Source: Desulfovibrio fairfieldensis
Lineage (GTDB): Bacteria; Desulfobacterota; Desulfovibrionia; Desulfovibrionales; Desulfovibrionaceae
Length of the DNA: 64,000 nucleotides
Direction of reading: 5' to 3'
Assembly: GCF_001553605.1 (NCBI RefSeq)
Contig: NZ_CP014229.1
Span: 498,501 to 562,500, forward strand
Part shown: positions 50,947-61,024 of the stretch, piece after piece
How the letters are laid out: each line of letters starts with the position of its first letter
Numbering within the stretch: position 1 is the first letter of the stretch
Position numbers and translations under genes: made by a program
Notes under the pieces: model-generated
What the model saw: only the letters and a program-made list of their open reading frames with translations
Told to the model about the DNA's origin: nothing
Databases searched by the model: none

Positions 50947-51885
50947 ATGGCAGTATCCTATAAAGATTATTATAAGCTTCTGGGTGTGGAACGCGAGGCC
51001 AAGGCCGAGGAAATTTCCAAGGCCTACAAAAAGCTGGCCCGCAAATACCATCCGGATCTCAATCCGGGCGATAAACAGGCTGAGGAAAAGTTCAAGGAAA
51101 TCAACGAAGCCTATGAAGTCCTCAAGGATCCGGAAAAGCGCAAACTATATGACCAGCTCGGGCCCAACTGGCAGCACGGCCAGCAGTTCCAGGGCGAACC
51201 GGGCTATGAGAACGTGCATTTCACGTTCAACGGCAAGAGTTTTGACGGTTCCGGATTTTCGGACTTTTTTGAAACCCTGTTCGGCGGCGCGGCCGCGGGC
51301 GGCGGGCGCGGGGCGAATTTCGGCCCCGATCCCTTCGGCGGTTTTTCTTCCCGGCCCCGGCGCGGCCGCGACGTGGAGGCCGAACTGCCCCTGAGCCTGG
51401 AAGAAGCCTCAAGCGGCGGCCGCCGCACCGTGACCCTGCAAATGCCGCAGGGGCCCAAGACCCTGGAGGTCAACGTGCCCGCCGGCATCCGTGAAGGAGC
51501 CAAGCTGCGTTTGGCCGGCCAGGGCGACCCCGCGCCGGGCGGCACGCCGGGCGACTTGTTCCTGCGGGTGCGCTATCTGCCGCATCCCCAGTTCAAGGTG
51601 GAAGGCGAAAATCTGCATTGCGACGTGGCCCTGGCCCCGTGGGAAGCCGTGCTGGGCGCCAAGGTGGCTGTGCCCACCCTGGAAGGCCAGGTGGAGCTGA
51701 ACATCCCGGCCGGTTCCAGTTCGGGCCGCAAGTTCCGTTTGCGCGGCAAAGGCCTGGGCAGCGGCGTCAATCGCGGCGACCTGCTGGCCCGCGTGATGAT
51801 CAAGGTGCCCGCCCAATTGAGCGCGGAAGAGCGCGAACTCTGGCAGAAGCTGGCGGACGTGTCGTCTTTCAAGGCCCGCGCCTGA
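50947..51885 (+). CDS. cbpA: DnaJ-class co-chaperone CbpA
   Basis: 312 residues. J domain (5-70, HPD in '[10 protein letters not shown]'), a Gly/Phe-rich linker with '[12 protein letters not shown]', then two C-terminal substrate-binding domains ('[23 protein letters not shown]', '[21 protein letters not shown]'). The zinc-finger region of DnaJ is absent, which defines CbpA. It works with DnaK. The start at 50947 has GGGGGAGAG. cbpM follows 17 bp later, the classical CbpA-modulator pair. Confidence 0.92.
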   Translation: MAVSYKDYYKLLGVEREAKAEEISKAYKKLARKYHPDLNPGDKQAEEKFKEINEAYEVLKDPEKRKLYDQLGPNWQHGQQFQGEPGYENVHFTFNGKSFDGSGFSDFFETLFGGAAAGGGRGANFGPDPFGGFSSRPRRGRDVEAELPLSLEEASSGGRRTVTLQMPQGPKTLEVNVPAGIREGAKLRLAGQGDPAPGGTPGDLFLRVRYLPHPQFKVEGENLHCDVALAPWEAVLGAKVAVPTLEGQVELNIPAGSSSGRKFRLRGKGLGSGVNRGDLLARVMIKVPAQLSAEERELWQKLADVSSFKARA

Positions 51886-51902
51886 TCCGGTGGAGGTGAA
51901 TT

Positions 51903-52217
51903 ATGAGTATGACCAAAAAATCGCCCTCCCTGCCCGCGCCGTCCACGGTCATGGCCTGGGAGGAATTTGTGGAAATCACCGGCGTCGCGCCGGACCGTCT
52001 TCAGGAGCTGCTTGCGCTGGGCTGGATCGAAACCCGGACCAGCGCGACCCGGATCCGGATGTTCCGGGATGCCGACATTTATCGGGTCCGCAAGCTGGAG
52101 CGCATCTGCTGCGATTTTGAGCTGCCCGTGGTGGGCGGCACCATTATCGTGGACCTGCTGGAGCGCATCGACGTCCTGGAACGGACGGTGCGCGGTTTGC
52201 GAGGTTTTGAAGATTAA
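51903..52217 (+). CDS. cbpM: Chaperone modulator CbpM (MerR-like)
   Basis: 104 residues. '[77 protein letters not shown]' matches the CbpM/MerR_2 fold. The E. coli protein inhibits the CbpA J domain. GGAGG precedes the ATG. It lies between cbpA and clpB. Confidence 0.88.
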   Translation: MSMTKKSPSLPAPSTVMAWEEFVEITGVAPDRLQELLALGWIETRTSATRIRMFRDADIYRVRKLERICCDFELPVVGGTIIVDLLERIDVLERTVRGLRGFED

Positions 52218-52369
52218 CGCCTTTGTATTTTTGTTGCGACGGCGGGCTGCGGCCGCGTCGCGCAATATCTATTGAGATTTGTCCGACCGAGGGTCGGCTA
52301 TGCAACCGGCCCGGCCGGATGGAAATATACGCCGAGGGCGCGACAGCCCCGGCACTGTGTGGAGGAATT

Positions 52370-54973
52370 ATGGATATCAACAAGTTTACGGAAAAAGCCC
52401 GGGAGGCCATCGGCGAGGCACAGACCATCGCGGCGGGCATGGGCCATCAGGAGACGGACGCCGAACATCTGGCGCTGGCCCTGGTGCAGCAGGAAAAGGG
52501 CATTGTCCCCCGTATTCTGGAACATATGGGCATCCAGCCCAAGGCTCTGGCCGTGGCCCTGGAAACCTCGCTGCGCAAGCGGCCCTCGGTTTCCGGCGGC
52601 GGCATGGACCCCACCAAGATCATGATCACCCCGCGTCTGGCCAAGATTCTGGGCGAAGCCCAGAACGAGGCCCGGCGGATGAAGGACGAATACGTCAGCG
52701 TGGACCATCTTTTTGCCGCGCTGACCGAAGTGGAGCCTTCCTCGCCCCTGGGCCAGGTGTTCAAGGAATACAACATCACCCGCGCGGGCTTTGTCAAAGC
52801 CATGGAAGAGCTGCGCGGCGGCGCGCGCGTGACCAGCGCCAATCCCGAGGACACCTTCGAGGCTCTGAGCAAATATGCGCGCGACTTGGTGGACGCGGCG
52901 CGCCAGGGCAAGATGGACCCGGTCATCGGCCGCGACGCGGAAATCCGCCGGGTGATCCGCATTCTTTCGCGGCGCACCAAGAACAATCCTGTGCTCATCG
53001 GCGAAGCGGGCGTGGGCAAAACCGCCATCGTGGAAGGCTTGGCCTTCCGCATCGTCAAGGGCGACGTGCCCGAGGGCCTCAAGGGCCGCAAACTCTTCGC
53101 CCTGGACATGGGCGCGCTTATCGCCGGGGCCAAATACCGGGGCGAGTTCGAGGAACGGCTCAAGGCCGTGCTCAACGAAGTGGAGAAAAGCGAAGGCCAG
53201 ATCATCCTCTTCATCGACGAACTGCATACTATTGTGGGCGCGGGCAAGACCGAGGGCTCCATGGACGCGGGCAATCTGCTCAAGCCCATGCTGGCGCGCG
53301 GCGAACTGCACTGCATCGGCGCCACCACGGTGGACGAGTACCGCAAGTATATTGAAAAGGACCCCGCCCTGGAGCGGCGCTTCCAGCCCGTAATGGTGGA
53401 AGAGCCCACGGTGGAGGACGCCATCTCCATTCTGCGCGGCCTGAAGGAGCGCTTTGAGGTGCACCACGGCGTGCGCATCAGCGACTCGGCCATTGTGGAG
53501 GCCGTGGTGCTGTCGCATCGCTACATCACGGACCGCCAGCTGCCGGACAAGGCCATTGACCTCATCGATGAGGCGGCGGCCATGATCCGCACGGAAATCG
53601 ACTCCCTGCCCGCCGACCTGGACGAGGTCAACCGTAAGGTCATGCAGCTGGAAATCGAGCGCGAAGCCCTACGCCGCGAGACGGACGAGGCCTCGCGCGA
53701 ACGCCTGGAGCGCCTGGAAAACGAATTGTCCGAGCTGCGCAACCAGCAGGCCGCCATGCGCAAACAGTGGGAGAGCGAAAAGGGCTCCATCGACAACGTG
53801 CGCGAGATCAAGGAGCAGATCGAGCAGACCAAGCTGGCCATCGAACAGGCCGAGCGGGCCTATGATCTGAACCGGGCCGCGGAACTCAAGTATTCCAAGC
53901 TGCTGGAGCTGGAGAAAAAACTGGCCGACGCCTCGGGCGACACTCAGGAAGGCGACGCCCCGCGCCTGCTGCGCGAGGAAGTGCGCCCCGACGATGTGGC
54001 CGAAATCGTGGCCAAGTGGACCGGCATTCCGGTAACCCGGCTGCTGGAATCCGAACGCGAAAAGCTGCTGCGCCTGTCCGAGCAACTGCACGAGCGGGTG
54101 GTGGGGCAGGACGAGGCGGTCAACGCCGTGTCCGATGCCGTGCTGCGCGCCCGCGCCGGTCTGTCCGACCCCTCGCGTCCCACGGGTTCCTTCATCTTCC
54201 TGGGCCCCACGGGCGTGGGCAAGACCGAGCTTTCCAAGGCCCTGGCCGAAGCGCTCTTTGACACGGAAGACAACATGGTCCGCCTGGACATGAGCGAGTA
54301 CATGGAAAAGCATTCGGTGTCGCGGCTCATCGGCGCGCCTCCGGGATACGTGGGCTATGACGAGGGCGGCCAGCTTACCGAGGCCGTGCGCCGCAAGCCC
54401 TATTCCGTGATTCTTTTCGACGAGATCGAAAAAGCCCACCCGGACGTCTTCAACACCCTGCTGCAACTGCTGGACGACGGGCGGCTCACGGACAGCCAGG
54501 GCCGCACCGTGGACTTCCGCAACTGCATCGTGATCATGACCTCAAACATCGGCTCCATGCATCTGCTGGACGGCATCGCGCCGGACGGCACGCTCAAGGA
54601 AGGAGCGCGGGAGCAGGTCATGGAGGAATTGCGCGGCCACTTCCGGCCGGAATTCCTCAACCGCGTGGACGAAACCGTGGTCTTCCTGCCGCTCAGGCGG
54701 GATCAGATCGGCCGCATTGTGGAACTCCAGCTCAAGCGCCTGCGCGAGCGGCTTGAGGAACGCAAGATCAAGCTGAGCATGAGTGAAGAAGCCCGCGACT
54801 TTGTGGCCGAAGCGGCCTACGATCCGGTCTACGGCGCACGTCCGCTCAAGCGCTATCTGCAGCAGGCCGTGGAAACGCCTCTGGCCCGCGAACTGGTCAG
54901 CGGCAAGATCCGCGACGGCCAGCATGTGCATGTGGAAGTGAAAGACGGCAAGCTGGTCTTCAAAACGGAATAG
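52370..54973 (+). CDS. clpB: ATP-dependent disaggregase ClpB
   Basis: 867 residues. N domain (1-150), NBD1 Walker A 'GEAGVGKT' and '[11 protein letters not shown]', coiled-coil M domain (about 400-530, '[26 protein letters not shown]'), NBD2 Walker A 'GPTGVGKT' and '[13 protein letters not shown]', ending in the D2 small domain. It rescues aggregated proteins with DnaK/CbpA after heat shock. The start at 52370 has GGAGG; the frame to 52223 has none. The TAG stop is the start of a TAGAGC element. Confidence 0.96.
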   Translation: MDINKFTEKAREAIGEAQTIAAGMGHQETDAEHLALALVQQEKGIVPRILEHMGIQPKALAVALETSLRKRPSVSGGGMDPTKIMITPRLAKILGEAQNEARRMKDEYVSVDHLFAALTEVEPSSPLGQVFKEYNITRAGFVKAMEELRGGARVTSANPEDTFEALSKYARDLVDAARQGKMDPVIGRDAEIRRVIRILSRRTKNNPVLIGEAGVGKTAIVEGLAFRIVKGDVPEGLKGRKLFALDMGALIAGAKYRGEFEERLKAVLNEVEKSEGQIILFIDELHTIVGAGKTEGSMDAGNLLKPMLARGELHCIGATTVDEYRKYIEKDPALERRFQPVMVEEPTVEDAISILRGLKERFEVHHGVRISDSAIVEAVVLSHRYITDRQLPDKAIDLIDEAAAMIRTEIDSLPADLDEVNRKVMQLEIEREALRRETDEASRERLERLENELSELRNQQAAMRKQWESEKGSIDNVREIKEQIEQTKLAIEQAERAYDLNRAAELKYSKLLELEKKLADASGDTQEGDAPRLLREEVRPDDVAEIVAKWTGIPVTRLLESEREKLLRLSEQLHERVVGQDEAVNAVSDAVLRARAGLSDPSRPTGSFIFLGPTGVGKTELSKALAEALFDTEDNMVRLDMSEYMEKHSVSRLIGAPPGYVGYDEGGQLTEAVRRKPYSVILFDEIEKAHPDVFNTLLQLLDDGRLTDSQGRTVDFRNCIVIMTSNIGSMHLLDGIAPDGTLKEGAREQVMEELRGHFRPEFLNRVDETVVFLPLRRDQIGRIVELQLKRLRERLEERKIKLSMSEEARDFVAEAAYDPVYGARPLKRYLQQAVETPLARELVSGKIRDGQHVHVEVKDGKLVFKTE

Positions 54974-55007
54974 AGCAGTTCACGCACAAAAGGCGTTAAC
55001 TGCTTTA
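54971..55007. repeat. Minimal TAGAGC-type hairpin after clpB
   Basis: TAGAGCAGTTCACGCACAAAAGGCGTTAACTGCTTTA: the arms TAGAGCAGTTA-like and TAACTGCTTTA pair. The TAG is the clpB stop codon. Confidence 0.6.
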
Positions 55008-55054
55008 AGGTGATTCATGGGGAAAGCCTGCTTCCCTCATGAGCACCGCATGAT

Positions 55055-55102
55055 AAAAAGCGGCTTTTTCCCGGAGGTCCATCCGGGGAAAAGCCGCTTT
55101 TG
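55055..55102. terminator. Bidirectional terminator between clpB and the hybrid kinase
   Basis: Long arms AAAAGCGGCTTTTTCCCGG and CCGGGGAAAAGCCGCTTTT with a seven-base loop; A/T runs on both sides. Confidence 0.9.
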
Positions 55103-55121
55103 CATGCAGGGTGCGCCGTGT

Positions 55122-57974
55122 TCAGGCCTCAAGACCCTTTTCTTCCAGATTTTGTTTGATTTCCGCGCCGGCGCGCTGCAACAGCTCCCGCAGCTTTTCC
55201 AGGCTTTGGCCGTCCGCCGTGTTCGCGGCATACGACTGTTCCAGAGCCGCCGCGCACGCCGAAAGGGCGTCCATGCCCAGTGTGGCCGCGACGCCTTTCA
55301 GGCTGTGGGCCGCCCGGTTGGCCTCATGCCATTGCCCGGCGGCGCTCAACTCCGCTAGAGTTTGCGGCATGTGGGCGTAGCGCCGGATAAAGTTTTTCAG
55401 CTGTTTCACCAGCAGCTGCTCTTCGCCGCCCACATAAAACAGCCCTTTCTCCCAGTCAAAGATCGTCCCGGCATCGGCATCCGCCGAAGCCGGACAGCCC
55501 GTGTCGTGGTCCGCCGCGTGCGCCGCCTGTGCGCGCGGTTTTACCCATTTGATCAGGATCCGGGCCAGCATATCGGGATCTATGGGCTTGGTGATATGAT
55601 CGTCCATGCCCGCGTCCCGGCTTTTTTCCCGGTCTTCCCGCATGGCGTGGGCCGTCATGGCGATGATCGGCGTTGGTCCCGCGCCGTCCTCGGCTTCCTG
55701 CGCGCGGAGGCGGCGCGCCGCCTCCAGGCCGTCCATGACCGGCATCTGGATGTCCATGAAAATGATGTCGAATGTTCTCGCCTTGCAGGCATTGACGGCA
55801 TTGAGCCCGTTTTCCGCCAGGGTCACGCTCATGCCCATGCGCTCCATCAGGCTGCTTGCCACTTCCTGGTTGATTTCATTGTCTTCCACCAGGAGGACAC
55901 GGGCGCCGCGCCGCTGAGAGAGCCCTCCGTTCCCGGCCCCGTCCATATCCGCGAGGAGCGGCGGAGCGGCACTTTTGCCCAGAACTTTCAGGATGGCGCT
56001 CCAGAGCGTCACGGGATTCACGGGCTTGACCAGAAAACCCGCGAAATGCAGGTTTTCGCCCCTTTCCCGGTAAGCCTCCAGCCCGTGCGCGGAAATCATC
56101 AGCAGATGCGGGATACTCTCCAGCGGCAGTTTATGGATGCTGTCGGCGACTTCCATGCCGTTCATGCCCGGCATCTTCCAATCCAGCAAGACCAGGGAAT
56201 ACGGCGTATCGGCTTGGGCCGCCCGCACAAGGCAATCCAGGGCCTCCTGGCCGGAAGCGACCGCATCCACATGGAATCCGAAGCGGATCAGGATATCCTG
56301 GAGAATGGTCCGCGCCGCCTCGCAGTCATCCACCACCAGGAGGCGTTCCGCGCCCGCCGGGTCCGGATCGTTCCATGCGTGCCGGACCGGCCGATAAGGA
56401 AGCGCCAGGCTGAAAGAGAACGTGCTGCCTTTGCCGGGTTCGCTGCGCACCTCAAGCTCGCCGCCCATCATCCGCACAAAGCGCTGACAGATGACCAGGC
56501 CGAGTCCCGTCCCTCCGTATTTACGGGTGATGGAGCCGTCGGCCTGTTCAAAGGGCTTGAACAGGCGTGCCTGCTCTTCCTCCGCCAAGCCGATACCCGT
56601 ATCATTTACGGATATGCGCAGGGTGATCGTGTCCGCGCTCCGGCCCAACTCTTCCATGCGCAGCACCACCCGCCCCTTTTCCGTGAACTTGACGGCGTTG
56701 CCCAGAAGGTTGGTGAGCACCTGCGTCAGCCGCAAAAGATCGCCTTCCACAGTGACAAAGATGTTGGGGTCCACGTGAAAAAGCACTTCGATATTTTTGC
56801 CGCCCACCAGGGCTCCGCACAGATCGCTGAGATTTTCCACCAGCTCCTGTAAGGCAAAGGCTTCGTTCTGGAGAGTCATTTTCCCGGCTTCGATCTTGGA
56901 GACATCCAGGATGTCGTTGATGATACCCAGAAGCCCGCGCCCGGCTGAAAGGATTTTGTGCAGATAATACAGCTGCTTGTTTTCGCGCGTGGTTTGCAGG
57001 CAGAGATAGGTTATGCCCAGAATGGCGTTCATGGGCGTGCGGATTTCATGACTCATGCGCGCCAGAAAGTCGCTCTTGGCTCTGGAGGCTTCCTCGGCCT
57101 GTTCTTTGGCCGCCAGAGCGCTTTTTTCCGCCTCGCGCAGATCCGAGGTGCGTTGCTCGACCTTGCTTTCCAGGGTGGCGGCAAAAGCGCGGAGTTCTTT
57201 CTCGGCTCTGTCGCGCCGGGCGATATTCTGGAGAAGCGCATGCCCCCCCCAGAGAAAAAGCAACAGCACGACCACGCCCGCCGTGGAAAAACCCGCCAGC
57301 AGCGTTCGTTTGATGGCCGCATCGCCGGTGGACATGCGGCTGGTGGCCACTTCCGAACTGATGCCCCCGATGATGTCGCCCTCCTTGTAGCCCTGCGCCG
57401 TGTGGCAGGCCAGGCAGCTTTGCTCCACCCTGAGTGCGGCCATATGGCGCAGTACCTGGCCTTTTTGGGGATCTCCGCTCAGGATAAAATATTCCTTGCC
57501 GCCGCGCCGCTCAATGTCCCCAAGCGCGGCGGCCTCCCAGGGAAGGGCCCGGTTGGCCGGGTTGACGGGCTTGGCGCTGACGATCCTGCTGGGAATATCG
57601 CTGTGTTCGCGCCAGAGAGCATGTACCAGGCGCGTCACATAGGCCGGATTCATCCTGGTGACCCGCATGCCGCCGGGCAGGGTGAAATCGCGCCCTGCTT
57701 CGGGCAGCCAGGGATTGGGCGGCGTTGCCGGGGTCACCGGCGCGTAGATGCCGCCCAGACCGGCGACCCATTTGCGCAGGATGATATCCTTGTCCGAAGC
57801 GGTCTGTGCCAGCAGATAGCTGCGCCGCTCGGCCTGCCCGCGCAGGATGTCGGATATTTCCAGGTAGACGAGACTGATGCCCATCAGGATGCCCAGGCCC
57901 AGCAGGCCGAAAATCAGAAAAAAATTGCGCTGGTCCCGGGAAAGACGCTTCAGCGTGTCAATGGAAATTGCCAT
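55122..57974 (-). CDS. Hybrid sensor histidine kinase with periplasmic heme-c (DUF3365-like) domain
   Basis: 950 residues. TM1 (18-39), a periplasmic domain (42-224) with a c-type heme motif CLACH (Cys187, Cys190, His191) in the DUF3365/Tll0287-like fold, TM2 (225-246), a coiled coil, HisKA with His309 in 'MSHEIRTPMN', HATPase (N box 'NLLGNAVKF', 'DTGIG', 'GGTGLGL'), a first receiver (Asp598 in 'VLLDWKMPG'), a second receiver (Asp741 in 'FMDIQMPVMDG') and an HPt domain (His890 in 'AHSLKG'). A four-step phosphorelay in one chain responding to a heme ligand or redox state is inferred. AGGAG precedes the ATG. No output regulator is adjacent. Confidence 0.9.
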   Translation of the reverse strand: MAISIDTLKRLSRDQRNFFLIFGLLGLGILMGISLVYLEISDILRGQAERRSYLLAQTASDKDIILRKWVAGLGGIYAPVTPATPPNPWLPEAGRDFTLPGGMRVTRMNPAYVTRLVHALWREHSDIPSRIVSAKPVNPANRALPWEAAALGDIERRGGKEYFILSGDPQKGQVLRHMAALRVEQSCLACHTAQGYKEGDIIGGISSEVATSRMSTGDAAIKRTLLAGFSTAGVVVLLLFLWGGHALLQNIARRDRAEKELRAFAATLESKVEQRTSDLREAEKSALAAKEQAEEASRAKSDFLARMSHEIRTPMNAILGITYLCLQTTRENKQLYYLHKILSAGRGLLGIINDILDVSKIEAGKMTLQNEAFALQELVENLSDLCGALVGGKNIEVLFHVDPNIFVTVEGDLLRLTQVLTNLLGNAVKFTEKGRVVLRMEELGRSADTITLRISVNDTGIGLAEEEQARLFKPFEQADGSITRKYGGTGLGLVICQRFVRMMGGELEVRSEPGKGSTFSFSLALPYRPVRHAWNDPDPAGAERLLVVDDCEAARTILQDILIRFGFHVDAVASGQEALDCLVRAAQADTPYSLVLLDWKMPGMNGMEVADSIHKLPLESIPHLLMISAHGLEAYRERGENLHFAGFLVKPVNPVTLWSAILKVLGKSAAPPLLADMDGAGNGGLSQRRGARVLLVEDNEINQEVASSLMERMGMSVTLAENGLNAVNACKARTFDIIFMDIQMPVMDGLEAARRLRAQEAEDGAGPTPIIAMTAHAMREDREKSRDAGMDDHITKPIDPDMLARILIKWVKPRAQAAHAADHDTGCPASADADAGTIFDWEKGLFYVGGEEQLLVKQLKNFIRRYAHMPQTLAELSAAGQWHEANRAAHSLKGVAATLGMDALSACAAALEQSYAANTADGQSLEKLRELLQRAGAEIKQNLEEKGLEA

Positions 57975-58023
57975 GCGCTCTGCTCCTGAAACCGCCTGTG
58001 GAGTGTGAGGCTGCCTTCGTGCC

Positions 58024-58170
58024 TTATTTCCAAGCGTTTTCATCTGAAACTATCAGAAAGGCAAACGCCACGGCGTAAAATTTCCATTGAAGACGAGTAT
58101 CCGGCTTGTGTGCGGGGACGCCGGAATGGAAGCCGCGTTCCGTGAGCGCGCAGTCCAAGGCCAGACGCAT
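58024..58170 (-). CDS. Possible 48-residue small protein upstream of the hybrid kinase
   Basis: ATG 58170 has a very good AAGGAGG six bases upstream. The product (MRLALDCALTERGFHSGVP..., ending SDENAWK) has a hydrophobic stretch FYAVAFAFLIV. It ends 49 bp before the kinase ATG. No family is recognised. Support is the ribosome-binding site and position only. The rest of 57975-58469 (495 bp) holds no other gene; AT-rich DNA at 58340-58395 probably carries promoters for the divergent HTH gene. Confidence 0.3.
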   Translation of the reverse strand: MRLALDCALTERGFHSGVPAHKPDTRLQWKFYAVAFAFLIVSDENAWK

Positions 58171-58469
58171 GGCTTCCTCCTTGGCGCGGTAAAAAAGGCG
58201 GGAAGCAGACAAGCATGTTGCGCAGCGCGGACGGACAAAGAATTGCCCGTCCGCTGAGGGAGACACGATTGCTTTCCCCCGGAGGGGCGGGTAAAGTCGG
58301 TGTGTTGCAATCCGAACTTTTAACCGCCCGTGAGACGACACTAGCTTTTATAATAGCCATAGTCAATATAAAAATATCTATTCGGCTTTAATTAAAGTTG
58401 GCATGGCCCATGACCCGTGCATTTGGACGGGGCCCTGTTTCGGCTCGCGGACGAAACCGCTGGAAGCCT

Positions 58470-58949
58470 ATGACCATTGGTGAAAGGCTGAAGCTCGTCC
58501 GAGGTTCTGTTTCCCAGGATGAATTCAGCAAACGGCTCGGTGTGAGCAAGGCGGCGGTGGGCGCGTATGAGCGCAACGCCCAGATGCCGGGTTCGACTTT
58601 TATTATAGCTATATGCGAATGCTATAATATTGAACCCCGCTGGCTGCTGACAGGCGTGGGACCCATGCGCCCAGGCGCGGAGGCTGCCCATGCCGCCTCG
58701 GACACGTTACCGTCTCCGGCTGCTCTTCCCGGAGTGGTGGAGGCAGGTTGCGCGCGCTGTCTGAAGCTGGAGGAAAAGCTGAACCGGACGGAGCTCCAGC
58801 GTGACGATGCCGTGGAACAGCTTCGCCAAATCTGGGATGAAAACCGCCGACTCTGGCGGCAGAATGCGGATCTGCGTGAACGCCTGGCCCGTCTGGAAGA
58901 GCGTTTTATCGGCAAAGGGTCTGTGGACTTTTCTGAACGAGCCGGTTGA
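58470..58949 (+). CDS. HTH (XRE) regulator with C-terminal coiled coil
   Basis: 159 residues from ATG 58470 (MTIGERLKLVRGS). HTH_3 domain (1-65, 'SQDEFSKRLGVSKAAVGAYERNAQMPG') resembles prophage repressors. There is no S24 domain; instead a Pro/Ala linker leads to a coiled coil (about 100-150, 'LEEKLNRTELQRDDAVEQLRQIWDENRRLWRQNADLRERLARLEERF'). It probably oligomerises through this. An AT-rich stretch inside the gene (58595-58632) contains the dyad ATTATAGC-11-GCTATAAT, possibly coincidental. The long frame start at 58398 is not supported. Confidence 0.72.
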   Translation: MTIGERLKLVRGSVSQDEFSKRLGVSKAAVGAYERNAQMPGSTFIIAICECYNIEPRWLLTGVGPMRPGAEAAHAASDTLPSPAALPGVVEAGCARCLKLEEKLNRTELQRDDAVEQLRQIWDENRRLWRQNADLRERLARLEERFIGKGSVDFSERAG

Positions 58950-59109
58950 AGCGGCCCGCCGGAAGCGTCTGCTATGAGGTTCGTCCGGATCAGGGACGGC
59001 GTTTCCCAGCTGTGCTTGCCGCGGCTTGCCGTTTAGCGCCGAAGACGCTATTGCTCTGCCTGCGCAATTCCGTTTCGCCGCTCGCGCGGCGGCGCAAGGA
59101 GATTTCTGT

Positions 59110-60462
59110 ATGCCGAAAAACGCGGCTCTCATTCTGGCGGCGGGCAAGGGCACCCGCATGCACTCGGACCGGCCCAAGGTTTTGCAGACGATTCTGGGCG
59201 AGCCCATGCTGGCCTATGTGCGCGCGGCCCTGCGGCCGGTTTTTGCTGAAGATGTCTGGATGGTGGTGGGACACCGGGCCCAGATGGTGGAGGCGGCCTT
59301 TCCGGACGCCCGCCTGGTTTTTCAGACCGAACAGCTCGGCACGGGTCACGCTCTGATGCAGGCTCTGCCCGCGCTGACCGAAGCGGGCTGCACCCATCTG
59401 CTGGTGGTCAACGGCGACGCGCCGCTGCTCTCCGAAGCCCTGGTGCGCGATTTCCTGGCTGAGGCCGCGGGCGCGGATCTGTCCTTTGCCACCATCGTGC
59501 CGGACAATCCCGGCGCATACGGCCGGGTGGTGCGCAAGCAGGGCCGGGTGCTCGGCATCGTGGAGGCCAAGGATTACGATCCGGCCCGCCATGGCCCGGA
59601 AAGCGGCGAAGTCAACGCGGGCATGTACTGGCTCAGCCTGGCCGCCGTGGAGGCGCTGCTGCCGCGCCTGAATAACGACAATAAGAGCGGCGAATACTAC
59701 ATCACGGACATCATTGGTCTGGCCGTGGCGGAAAATTATACGGTGCGCGGCGTGGAATGCGGCCGGGACGACAGTCTGCTGGGCGTCAACTCCCCGCTGG
59801 AACTTTCCCGCCTGGAAGAACTGCTGCGCGCCCGCACGACGGAACAACTGCTGGCCTCGGGCGTGATTCTGCACGCGCCGGACTTGGTCCGGGTGAGCCC
59901 CCTGGCCCGGGTGGAGCCCGGCGCGGAACTGAGCGGCCCCTGTGAAATCTGCGGCAGGACCGAGATCCGGCGCGGCGCATCCGTGGCCTCGCACTGCGTG
60001 GTGCGCGACTCCCTGATCCGCGAGGGCGCGGAAATCCGCTCCTTTTCGCATCTGGAGGATGCTCGCGTGGGCGAGGGCGCGCTTGTGGGGCCTTTTGCGC
60101 GGCTGCGCCCCGGCGCGGAACTGGAAGCCGACTCCCACGTGGGCAACTTCGTGGAGCTGAAAAAGGCCCGTCTGGGCAAGGGGGCCAAAGCCAACCACCT
60201 CAGCTATCTGGGCGACGCCCGGGTCGGCGCGGGCGCGAATATCGGCGCGGGCACCATCACCTGCAATTACGACGGCAAGCACAAGTATCAGACCAACATC
60301 GGGGAAAAAGCCTTTATCGGCAGCAATACCGCCCTGGTGGCCCCGGTCAGCGTGGGCGACAACGCCCTGGTGGGCGCGGGTTCGGTCATCACCAAGGACG
60401 TGCCCAACGGCGAAATGGGCATAGCCCGTGGGCGGCAGAAGAATTTGCCCCGCAGGGGATAG
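59110..60462 (+). CDS. glmU: Bifunctional N-acetylglucosamine-1-phosphate uridyltransferase / glucosamine-1-phosphate acetyltransferase
   Basis: 450 residues. Pyrophosphorylase 'LILAAGKGTRMHSDRPKVLQ' (7-26) and 'VVNGDAPLL', then a left-handed beta-helix with 'RPGAELEADSHVGNFVELKKARLGKGAKANHLSYLGDA' and 'NYDGKHKYQTNIGEKAFIGSN'. It makes UDP-GlcNAc for peptidoglycan and lipopolysaccharide. AAGGAG precedes ATG 59110. The last 39 bases of coding sequence are duplicated 116 bp downstream. Confidence 0.94.
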   Translation: MPKNAALILAAGKGTRMHSDRPKVLQTILGEPMLAYVRAALRPVFAEDVWMVVGHRAQMVEAAFPDARLVFQTEQLGTGHALMQALPALTEAGCTHLLVVNGDAPLLSEALVRDFLAEAAGADLSFATIVPDNPGAYGRVVRKQGRVLGIVEAKDYDPARHGPESGEVNAGMYWLSLAAVEALLPRLNNDNKSGEYYITDIIGLAVAENYTVRGVECGRDDSLLGVNSPLELSRLEELLRARTTEQLLASGVILHAPDLVRVSPLARVEPGAELSGPCEICGRTEIRRGASVASHCVVRDSLIREGAEIRSFSHLEDARVGEGALVGPFARLRPGAELEADSHVGNFVELKKARLGKGAKANHLSYLGDARVGAGANIGAGTITCNYDGKHKYQTNIGEKAFIGSNTALVAPVSVGDNALVGAGSVITKDVPNGEMGIARGRQKNLPRRG

Positions 60463-60577
60463 CGGGATGGCGCGGTGCTGTGGCGCAAGGGGCTGGCTGT
60501 CGCCATCCGTAACGCCCCTTGGGCGTAACGGCTGCCGCAGCCCGTGGGCGGCAGAAGAATTTGCCCCGCAGGGGATA
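60423..60577. repeat. 39-bp direct repeat: end of glmU duplicated downstream
   Basis: 60423-60461, covering the glmU 3' end (codons for ARGRQKNLPRRG and TA of the stop), recurs exactly at 60539-60577. The spacer of 77 bp contains a hairpin TAACGCCC-CTT-GGGCGTAA. The second copy runs directly into a minimal TAGAGC element at 60578. The whole gap 60463-60772 has no gene. Confidence 0.9.
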
Positions 60578-60613
60578 TAGAGCAAAGTAACTTTGAAAAG
60601 TTGATCTGCTCTA
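60578..60613. repeat. Minimal TAGAGC hairpin element, near-perfect ends
   Basis: A 36-bp unit TAGAGCAAAGTAACTTT...AAAGTTGATCTGCTCTA: terminal arms TAGAGCA / TGCTCTA and inner arms AACTTT / AAAGTT. Both ends carry TA. Confidence 0.75.
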
Positions 60614-60772
60614 TGAGGTGAGGACGCCATATCCCATATCGCCGCGTGACGCCATTCCGCAACCTTTCCCGCACATATCGCCGCTGCCCGCGAAGCCACG
60701 GGCGGCGGCTTTTTTTATCCGCCCGGGCCATCCTTTCTTGCCAAGGTCGGGGGGCGGTGCTATCTAAAAGTC

Positions 60773-61018
60773 ATGGAACTTCTGGAGCAGCTTGAAGCGC
60801 AGATTGCGGAGCTTTTGGACCGCTTGGACCGCCTCAGGGCGGAGAATACGCGTCTTCATGCCGAAGCCTCCGCCATTGTGGCGGAAAAGGCCGTTCTGGA
60901 AGAGGAAAACCGCAAGCTGCATGACTCTCTGGCGCAGGAAGAAAATCTGCGCGTCGAAGCGCTCAAGCGCATTGACGCCCTGTTGCACAGGATTCAAGAG
61001 CATGACAGCGTTGAGTAG
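60773..61018 (+). CDS. Small coiled-coil protein, ZapB-like
   Basis: 81 residues that are almost entirely heptad coiled coil: 'LEQLEAQIAELLDRLDRLRAENTRLHAEASAIVAEKAVLEEENRKLHDSL'. Size and position before zapA suggest a ZapB-type FtsZ-ring factor. No strong ribosome-binding site is seen before ATG 60773. zapA follows six bases after its stop. Confidence 0.65.
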   Translation: MELLEQLEAQIAELLDRLDRLRAENTRLHAEASAIVAEKAVLEEENRKLHDSLAQEENLRVEALKRIDALLHRIQEHDSVE

Positions 61019-61024
61019 GTTTTT

